A stretch of DNA of 64,000 nucleotides, from NCBI GenBank assembly GCA_030077755.1, contig JAQJZZ010000004.1:1798001-1862000 (forward strand). Direction: 5' to 3'. The notes beneath the pieces are model-generated. The model made no database searches and was not told the origin of the DNA. It was given only the letters and a program-made list of their open reading frames with translations. Source of the DNA: Filosporella fistucella. Lineage: Eukaryota; Ascomycota; Leotiomycetes; Helotiales. Numbering within the stretch: position 1 is the stretch's first letter; each line of letters opens with the position of its first letter. The position numbers and the translations under genes are program-made. Below are positions 1 through 7,402 of this stretch, in pieces.

Positions 1-532
1 GAAACCAGGCGCAGCTGTATTCGGCTCAGAAGAAAGTTTCGGCATGATTCGCAGTGGTAGAGTAAATCTCACAATTTTGGGTGCTATGCAAGTAAGCGGT
101 AATGGAGATTTGGCAAATTGGATGTTGCCAGGCAAGATAAAGGGATTCGGAGGTGCGATGGATTTGGTCAGTAATCCGGAAAAGACAAAGGTGGTGGTCA
201 CGATGGAGCATACAGATAAGAAGGGAAACGCAAAGATTGTGAAGCAGTGTGCTTTCCCGTTGACAGGAAAAAGCTGTGTCTCGATGATTATTACGGAGTT
301 GGTATGTAGCTCCCTCCCCATGCTCCTCGATTTTTCACTTTCGCCAATTTCTGCTTCCCTTGAATAACATATAGCGATGAACAATACTGACTATCCACAG
401 GGTGTCTTCGAAGTCGACTTCGCGACCGGTCTTACACTGACCGAGATTGCGGATGGAGTCACAGTCGAGGAAATCAAGAAAAAGACAGAGGCGCCTTTCA
501 AGGTTGCGGATGATTTGAAGGCTATGCTATGA
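1..532 (+). CDS. Succinyl-CoA:3-oxoacid CoA-transferase (SCOT), C-terminal part, 5' end outside window
   Basis: Partial gene whose upstream exons lie before the window. The coding frame starts at base 2; exons are 2-301 and 401-532, with a 99-nt intron (GTATGT...CACAG, 302-400). The visible 143 residues read [35 protein letters not shown] and a C-terminus VADDLKAML. These match the B-subunit half of mitochondrial SCOT, which moves CoA from succinyl-CoA to acetoacetate in ketone-body and branched-chain breakdown and, in fungi, is also linked to acetate or propionyl-CoA transfer. The catalytic glutamate of the family lies upstream and cannot be checked. Family assignment is from motif recognition and is strong; the exact CoA donor is inference. 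Confidence 0.9.
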
Positions 533-809
533 TTCCCTCTTAGTGTATATATTTTGTATTTAGCTCGGAGTTTTGCATTACTCGGATTGGAATGGAATCA
601 AAAGAATGATGAATTGAACGTGATCTTATATCGGGTTGTGGTGAGGTGTTTCACTTCGCCTCGATAAAGACGCTTCTTCTACTCAATTTCTCAACCTCCT
701 CCTTCACTTACTAGCCGGACCCCCTCCCACGACGCTCTCACAAGATTAAATCGCAATATCCCAACACTTGAAAGAATCAACAAAAATATAATGGAGTAAA
801 AGTACAAAA
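533..809. other. Intergenic, 3' flank of the CoA-transferase
   Basis: No gene is seen. It holds the 3' UTR of the CoA-transferase and the flank of the 5S rRNA gene that begins on the minus strand at 928 and ends at 810. Confidence 0.6.
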
Positions 810-928
810 ACATACAACAGCAGGTATTCGCTGATGGTCACCCACTCAACTACTAATCTGCCGATCTACAGCTTGTATATGGGAGAGCGGACGGGATCCC
901 TAATTCTCTATAGTCTATGGTCGTATGT
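810..928 (-). rRNA. 5S rRNA gene (possibly slightly diverged)
   Basis: Read on the minus strand, the 119-nt segment begins ACATACGACCATAG and ends CTGCTGTTGTATGT, so the ends pair to form helix I (ACATAC with GTATGT). The middle contains ATCCCGTCCGCTCT, AAGC at the box A position, TAGTAGTTGAGTGGGTGACC and CAGCGAATACC, all hallmarks of fungal 5S rRNA. A run of five T ends the gene (806-810 on the plus strand), as expected for RNA polymerase III termination. Filamentous ascomycetes scatter 5S genes singly, so an isolated copy is normal. A few positions differ from the usual fungal sequence (TTGAGTGGG rather than TTGGGTGGG, ACCATCAG rather than ACCACCAG), so it could be an early pseudogene. Confidence 0.85.
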
Positions 929-972
929 GACAGCTGATCTCTTATCCAGTTAGATATTGAGTTTAAAATTTA

Positions 973-1025
973 GGTATTGCAGAGCCGACCGGATGCCCAG
1001 TTTTCCTCAGTCTATAGTCGTATGT
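973..1025 (-). pseudogene. 5S rRNA-derived truncated copy
   Basis: Minus-strand reading starts ACATACGACTATAGACTG and continues through GGGCATCCGGTCGGCTCTGC, matching the first half of 5S rRNA with substitutions. It then loses similarity, so the 3' half with box C is missing. It lies about 97 nt upstream, in 5S orientation, of the full copy at 810-928 and looks like a decayed duplicate. Confidence 0.7.
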
Positions 1026-1067
1026 AACAATCGGTTTCTTATTCAATTACTTGTACACATAAAGCTC

Positions 1068-1112
1068 AAGACTTGTGTATGGTAGAGCGGACAGAATGCC
1101 CAGTTGTCTTGA
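1068..1112 (-). pseudogene. 5S rRNA-derived fragment
   Basis: Minus-strand text TGGGCATTCTGTCCGCTCTA then CCATACACAAG matches the internal part of 5S rRNA. The flanks do not carry the 5' or 3' ends. Spacing of about 100 nt from the previous fragment suggests an old tandem array of 5S-like units. Confidence 0.6.
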
Positions 1113-1290
1113 ATTTAATCTGCGGTGTTGTACTTTGTGACCGTCCCAGCCCTTGTAGCCCCGGCAAGCCCGCTTCCCACCTGTCCAGGTGGACAGTCTC
1201 GAGGCAGCTCCTCGTCAGTATCTTGGCCCAGTGGACGCTCAAACAGTCAAGGACGATATGAAGAAGTATTTCCCGTTGTGAAGAAGTACT

Positions 1291-1376
1291 TTCCATTGTG
1301 AACCTAAGCAAACTCCTTGTCTAATGGTGTATCTTCCATTGCGAATCTAAGCAAACTCCGTGTCTAATGGTGTATC
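1291..1376. repeat. Two 43-bp tandem direct repeats
   Basis: Unit 1 is 1291-1333 and unit 2 is 1334-1376, directly adjacent. Each starts TTCCATTG and ends TCTAATGGTGTATC; the two differ at three positions. No coding or RNA function is apparent. Confidence 0.85.
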
Positions 1377-1496
1377 AACGCCATGCAATGCAACTCCAAG
1401 AACAAATGCCGCACCCGCTCTCCCTCGCTAAAATGTACTGTAAACAAAGACGCACAGCTACCTGCCAGCAATCCCTATGCCAACAGCCCCGCCCAA

Positions 1497-3031
1497 TTAA
1501 AACTTGCAGAAAACATTAGACTTCAGCATAGTATTCCCGTTGCACCTCTGTATATCATCATTCTCCTTCCTCGCCCTATCTTCCTCGCAAGAAATCTCTC
1601 TGTTTGGGCAGAAAAGACGACCGGCATTCGAGCCATTATTCTTGTAATGACACTCCTGACCATCGATAACTAACTTGAAATCTCCACCGGGCCACGGCAT
1701 GTTGTCCTTCGAACTAAAGCCGAGGTTCCGACCAAATTTAGGATCGCTCGGTCCTTCTGGCTTGACCTCAACGACTGGATCGGTACCCATCGAACAATCG
1801 ATACCGCGGCCGAGAGGGGTGGTGAAGAACTTCCACGAGTAATCGATGTCAGCACCCCCGAAGTGTGGCGAGACGTTTGCGAACAGGGCGACGATCAGGC
1901 CGCGGCCAGATTTGGGGAGGACTGGGTCGGCGGGCGTGTCGGCTTGGTCGTCGCCGTCTCGGGGAGTGACCTGCGCGTCTGGAATGCCGTAGAGGTTATT
2001 AAAAAACATCTCGACCGCGTACCATGCGTAGTTATCAGCTTGAAGGAATGCGTCAGCGATGTCTACTGAATTTTGAGGGATGGGAAAAATTACCATTCTT
2101 GGCAGCATACGTGGGGAATCTTCGTGCCATCTGCTCAGCAAGTCTGATTCCGTAAGACTTTGGACCCTGCTGGTTGACGGGATCGGCCAGGAGATCTTTG
2201 ATGATAGCTAGTTCGGACGTCAGCCGAAAATCACGATTAAGATGGGGGGTGTTCTCAATGACATACTTATGTCCTCCTCTTCGATGGCAGGGAGATGCGA
2301 AAGTTCGTGTATCATGGTAGCGGCTTTGTTCATCATCTGATTAGGGTCATGTCGTGCTGAGACATCTCTTTGGAGATCCCTTTCCCGCTCGCCAAGTGTG
2401 AAGAGAGTCGAGGCGAAAAATGGAGGGCAGAACACGATGGTGTTGTCGTGGTACTCTTTGCTGGTTCCAAACGCATATGCACCGAGTCTTTCTACATCTG
2501 CGCAATTGCTCTGAGTGCCTGGCAATGGACTCTTTTGATCCACACAAGATACGCGGATCTTAGAGCTTTTACTGCGGAGATTGGCAATGTTGTAGTAGAC
2601 CTCTGAGAGAACGGACCACTGATGTCAGTGATCGAAGTTCGAAAATGTCAAGAGTTGACAGGAGTGCAAAACTTACTTTGAATCAAAGAGTACTCGTTAG
2701 GCCGTTTGCCAATATCTTTTCCCCAGAATCGAGTCTCGAGAGTCCCTTCTGTGCAGATGCCGGTGCAAGGCGTATCGAAGAAAGTGAAAGCATGGTTCAA
2801 GGACAGCTGTGATGGCAGGGCCACAAGCCTCAATGCATCTTCGAAGGCCTGGTTGATAGTGTTGGTCTGCTTCTTGCTGCACTCGATGTATCCATCGAAC
2901 ACCGGATCGGCTCTCGCGACTAAGTCTGCATGAGGAAGAGTTGGCAAGGCTAAAGCCGTAGAGATTAGAGAGCCTCCAAGTAAGAGGGAAAATGGTGTCA
3001 TGTTGACGAGAATTGATCGAGAATTGATCAA
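1497..3031 (-). CDS. Secreted zinc metalloprotease, deuterolysin (M35)-like
   Basis: Four exons on the minus strand: 2677-3031, 2267-2602, 2094-2207, 1497-2038; 448 residues from the first Met. A second Met at 3001 (MTPFSLLLGG) gives a neater signal peptide and may be the true start. After the hydrophobic leader the mature part carries HELSH at about residues 217-221, the HExxH zinc site of gluzincin/aspzincin proteases. Further on, KSYGIRL and NADNYAWYA resemble the deuterolysin segments YGYSA and NADSYEFYA that follow the active site. The classical third-ligand motif GTxxDxxYG is not intact; an Asp in the segment DLLADPVN before SYG is the candidate. The C-terminal region is Cys-rich. It probably digests extracellular protein. 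The third intron is placed as a 55-nt intron (2039-2093) with branch site GCTGAC. Confidence 0.75.
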
Positions 3032-3584
3032 TGCGTTGATGGAAAGTGGAGAGGTTGGTTGGTTGGTGCGAATGATGCTTTGTGAATTGCTGTCGTTGTT
3101 GTGCTGATATTCGATCTCACTGGCGGTACTTCGTACTTTATATCTGCATCGGTGAACCTACCTCAAGAACGAACTGGCCATCCTCGACTCCCGAATCGTA
3201 AATTCATTCCCTACATGTTTTATTTCGGGTCTGTAAGTTCAATTTGCAGGCTACAAAAAGGCACGGATCACTGCGCCACAGAAACTACCAAGGTACCTGA
3301 ATTCTCTGTCAGCAGTAGTACCCGAAATACACAGAAGCTGGGGAAATCGTGAGGAGCACAGAATGCACAGCCAATGTCAGCTTGCCATAGGCTCAGGCTG
3401 AGCTTTGCTTGGCTCGCTTAAATGCAGACAAAGCCAAGGCTTTGCTTACGGCTGCGGCTCCTAGAAATCAAGTATCGTGCAGCGCTCGTTAAGGTACTTT
3501 TTCACGACAGAACCAGGAAATGAAGAAACTCCTAGATATCTAAATATCTACTCTGAGTCGAGAAACTTTGAGGCGGAAACAAAA
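3032..3584. other. Intergenic, promoter side of the metalloprotease gene
   Basis: No supported gene. It contains the presumed promoter of the metalloprotease and leads into the inverted-repeat element at 3585. Confidence 0.5.
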
Positions 3585-4121
3585 CTAGTACGGGCCCTGA
3601 TAATTGACAAACCGCCAAAACCCTCTTTAGCGTATAAAATCGTCAATTTAGAAAGGTAGGTTAAGGCATAGTATAGCTCTCTTATTTCTTTCCCCCTTAT
3701 GCAGCCACCCGTAAAGAGCCTTCTCCCTCGGACTTCCCTCTAGCCCTCCTCCTTCTCCTCCTCCTCCTCCTCCTCCTCTCACTCTCGCTCTCGCTCTCCT
3801 CCTTTCTTACCCTCCCGCGCTCCTCCTTCTTCGTCCCTTACTTTTCCTCTAATAGGATAGGAATAGAGGCAGAGAGAGGCGAAGATAATCTAAAAGAAGG
3901 GTAGAAAGCCTCGCGGGGAGGTAAAGGAAAAGGGAAAGGGGAAGGGGAAGGGAGAGAGGGGAAAGGGAAGAAGGGAGTGATAATTTTCTAATTTTTGCTC
4001 TACTCGGGATTTCGAAGTTAAGTGCTATGCCCCCTTTTGTCCTTGTCTATATATGTAAACTGCGAGTTTATACGCAAAAGAGGGTTTTGGCGGTTTGTAA
4101 GCTATGGTGACCCGTAACTAG
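3585..4121. mobile_element. Inverted-repeat (MITE-like) element with long purine/pyrimidine hairpin
   Basis: The left arm (3585-3650) and the right arm (4056-4121, reverse complement) share CTAGT(T)ACGGG, then a nearly perfect block beginning ACAAACCGCCAAAACCCTC (3607) that continues through GCGTATAAA. Between the arms lie a pyrimidine tract (about 3718-3850, with a run of CTC triplets) and a purine tract (about 3855-3980, rich in GGGAAAGGGG) that can pair with each other. No transposase or other ORF is present. The arrangement is that of a small non-autonomous TIR element or a long palindrome. No clear target-site duplication could be identified by eye. Confidence 0.6.
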
Positions 4122-4450
4122 CCTCGACCTAGGGTTGAGCTCGCTAAGGCTCCACGCTAGTACCCTGCTAATGCACATGATCTGACTACACGTGACCTTT
4201 GCTGTGACTGGTCGTCACAGCACACTGAACTCCAACATCGTTTATCTACAAAAGGAGCAATAACTATTCGGCATCTGGCCCCTAATTCTAATTATTCAAA
4301 TAGATAATCTGATATCTGAGGTCCCGATTCTCGGACCTAGGAATTGAAGGATAAGATTATGTGGTAGGTGCTCGAAAGTGATCTCAGGTATGGATTCTTG
4401 AGATATATTTTCTGGCTGTTGAAGCCAATGTTTCGGAAGCTATGTAGATA
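4122..4450. other. Intergenic, nothing recognised
   Basis: No gene, RNA or repeat beyond the adjacent inverted-repeat element and 5S fragment could be supported here. Confidence 0.5.
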
Positions 4451-4481
4451 GCCCAATTCTCTATAGTCTATGGTCGTATGT
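4451..4481 (-). pseudogene. 31-nt fragment of 5S rRNA 5' end
   Basis: On the minus strand this reads ACATACGACCATAGACTA then TAGAGAATTGGGC, matching the first 31 nt of the 5S gene at 810-928 with two differences. Similarity stops abruptly at position 32. It is too short to be a gene. Confidence 0.75.
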
Positions 4482-4631
4482 GTCTGTCCTCTACTTACTT
4501 TATCCCATATCCAGCCTTCCTCTGTCCACTTCCTGGATATTATCTACTCAACACAGAGGTCAAAAACATAGCACGAAGATCTCGTCTTAGACCTTAGAAA
4601 TCCATTATTTAAACTCTCATTATTCCTATCT

Positions 4632-5933
4632 CTACTTCCCTATCTTATCCTCCCTCCTCCCTCTCTCTATCAGTACCAATAAAGAAACAATAACCAAACA
4701 CTCCCATTCCCTCCCTAACCCCACCATGCCCTCTCCCCTCAAAAACCGCATCATTCCCACCACTTTACTCGGATTCCCTCCCTTAGGCACAGGCCCCATA
4801 CCTACATACACCGCCACCGTCTCATTAGTAGAAAGCCTTATAAGTTTCAGCGCCGGTGCATCATTCGTTCTCGATTGAATTTTATTTTTATCTCCCTCAG
4901 ACAGAGATTTTTCTCCTTTCTTCGTATCGTTCCCCATCTCAATCCCACTATCTTTCCTGAAATGTCTTCGTAAAGATCCAGAGCCTGAGATTGAGCGCTT
5001 GAGACCTATTCCTATATTCGCTGGGAGAGATAGAGGAACGACTTTCCTAGGCCTTGAGTCTCGCCATTCGAATTTCTCGACTAGGCCTGAGACTGGGAGG
5101 GTGTAGCTGAATTGATGTTTTGAGACTGAGGGGGAGAAGAGTGTGGGTGTGCTTGGGGAGAGGCGCGTGATGATGTATTTTGGACGTGGTTTTTGGGTTG
5201 ATGGGGAGAGAGATAGGTTACTGGTTTTGGTGGAGAGGGAGGGAGAGAGTGGTGTAGTTTGCGAGGAAGGGGGGCGGGGAAAGGAGAAGTTGGGGGGCTT
5301 GGGACGGATGGGCGTGAATTGACGTGTGAAATTGGAGTGCGGTGAGAGAGGTGGTGGGGGACAGAGAGTTATATCTGTGGCGGGTGTAACGGAGTGGAAT
5401 TTTGCGAACTGAGAATATGATTAGTATATCTGTGCTACTAGTGAAGAGGTTTGCGGGAATAAGGCAAATTTCAGAAACGTAATGTGGGAGTGAGTGTGTG
5501 GAATTTGTGATCAAACACTTACAGCTAACACAGCATCTTCTGTCCCAGGTCCAGAGTGAAGAAGAATATCCGGTCTACCTGTACTCGACAAACTCTTAAA
5601 ACCTTCTTTCTCTCCAATTTTTACACCCGGATCCCTCTGCAGCGTGATATAAAATAGATGCGGCGGCGCCGGTAAAGGTTTCAAATCATTGGACGAGGGA
5701 GCAGGCGACGAAGGCGCGAGTAAGATATCACCATGTGAACGAAAGAACGTAATATCGCGTGGAAAACGTGGATATGTCGTTTGAGGAAGAGGAGGAAGAG
5801 GACGATAGAAGTAAGGCAGAGGATGGATAGAGGTATAGGAAGCATGGCTTCCTTTCCGTGAGGAGATAGGAGTATATCCATCATCGAAACCGAGGACTTC
5901 TTTCCATTTGCTGCTTGTATTGGGTCGAGGCAT
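4632..5933 (-). CDS. Conserved ascomycete protein of unknown function
   Basis: Two exons, 5523-5933 and 4632-5408, with a 114-nt intron (GTAAGT...CTCAG); 395 residues. The start chosen is MPRPNTSSKWKEVLGFDDGY; an upstream in-frame Met at 6005 adds 24 residues that look non-conserved. A proline-rich segment follows (residues about 45-70). A central region RPDILLHSGPG ... AFAKFHSVTPATDI leads into FSYTLPVSGLVEKFEWRDS, and the C-terminus WECLVIVSLLVLIERGRRE is hydrophobic then basic. The pattern (FEWR block and a terminal helix) resembles fungal proteins loosely related to the tubby C-terminal/LURP-one fold, but I cannot assign a function. No signal peptide or catalytic motif is visible. Confidence 0.75.
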
Positions 5934-7402
5934 GTTGAAGAGGGCATATAACCGAAGGAGACGAAGAACAAAATTATAAAAATGTAATTCCAGAATGACG
6001 CTCAACTAAATCAGAGAAAACACGCTGTTGCGACCAATTCAAAGGGTAGATAAATAGCTGCACCTCACTGGAGATCAAAACAAGAAACCCACAAGGCTGA
6101 ACGGCTATCAATATAACAACAAGTATCCGCTATCACCAAGGTAGGCAAAACGTGTTTGCAAAACAGCCTAAATGACGGACATATCCAGCTCGGACTGAAA
6201 CCTTCATGAAGATGTAAATCCCCCTTCCTATTGGATAAAAACTCCATACAAAACGTGATACAAATGCAAGCAGCATTTTGCGGAGATAAATGACAGTGGA
6301 GAAGTTGAGGAGAGGGCATGAAGTTTGGTAGCGAGTGCTAATCTGGTCGCAGTGCGTGTATGCGGTGCGATAAGAGGGAGAGAGAAGGGATGGTGAAACG
6401 CATTGACGGTGTGCCGTTTGCATTGACATTCTTGGAGAGGGAGAGGTTTGTCTTGTGATTGGGATGCGGATGATGGGTGATGAAGTGTTTGAGTTTCGGT
6501 GGGTGAATGATGGGGTTGCTTCCTTGATGAGTCTTTTACAAAATGGCATACTCTGAGGCTGGCGGCGATCAAACGAGGAAGAATCTGGCAAGAGAATAAT
6601 ACTCCCATCTCTTCTCACGGAAATACGCATAATTAATGATTTTCATAATTGACAGCTCGATACTCCACCAAGTTGCCAGTATCAAGCAATAATTCATTCC
6701 CCTCTCAAAACGGGTGAGCACACCACCTCTATATTTCAGCTCAGACCTCAAAAGTTTTCATGTGTACTGTAATGCTTACACATCATCCCCCACCAATAGA
6801 TAGCAAAATCTTGAATTCATGACACCCATTGCAATTGACAGACCGCTTCTTATACTCAGATGATAGTTCATTCAGCGGCTGGTTTTATCCGGAGAATAAT
6901 GAGGTGGTTTAGAACGCACGTTCGCTTCCCCGGATTTTCAGAGGAAATGCAGAAGCATATTTGTACGGGACAGGCGACCTGAACGATGACGAATGAGGTT
7001 TTAGGGCACAAGTCGGGCAGAACCATACTGTTATGCGATACCTCTTATTTTTCTCTACTGCTGAATAAGTTCGATCTCAAAAATTGTTAGTCCTTTCTCT
7101 TTCGTGGTACGGGGAAAACCTCACAAGGATATTTTATCTTGTAGAAATGTATAGTTGTTATAAATCTGATGGTATATAATTATCTCCTGTCCTTACTATA
7201 ACAACTTCATGAATCGCAAACGCCTTTGTTGTCCCTTATCATATGCCTAACCATCTTTCATATACTCATATTGCCTCTTCTCCTCATCAAACGCTCTCCC
7301 TGACCATTTTCGCAAGTTGCATTTCTTCATTATTGAGAACCCTTTCTCTTATACCATTTACATCAGGGGAGGCTCTCACGGCCCAATTCAAATCCCAACC
7401 AC
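5934..7402. other. Intergenic between the conserved protein and the Q/P-rich gene
   Basis: Several open frames occur on the minus strand (for example 6133-6630), but their sequences are low-complexity and lack splice or domain support. The left part is probably promoter and 5' UTR of the gene ending at 4632; the right part is 3' UTR of the Q/P-rich gene. No RNA gene was recognised. Confidence 0.5.

Noticed and set aside
2070..2093. A 28-nt GT...AG segment as intron 3 of the metalloprotease
   Set aside because: Far shorter than any plausible fungal intron. A 55-nt intron (2039-2093) with a GCTGAC branch site restores the frame and the family motif NADNYAWYA.
3720..3790. CTC-triplet run as a microsatellite unrelated to other features
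   Set aside because: It is part of the pyrimidine half of the larger inverted-repeat element and is reported there.
4005..4045. TTCGAAGTTAAGTGCTATGC inside the inverted-repeat element as part of a 5S gene
   Set aside because: Only a short resemblance to the 5S box region; neither end nor box C is present, and it lies in the arm of the TIR element.
6133..6630. Minus-strand open frame of 165 codons
   Set aside because: Overlaps another open frame, has Ser/Arg-rich shadow-like content, no domain and no splice support.
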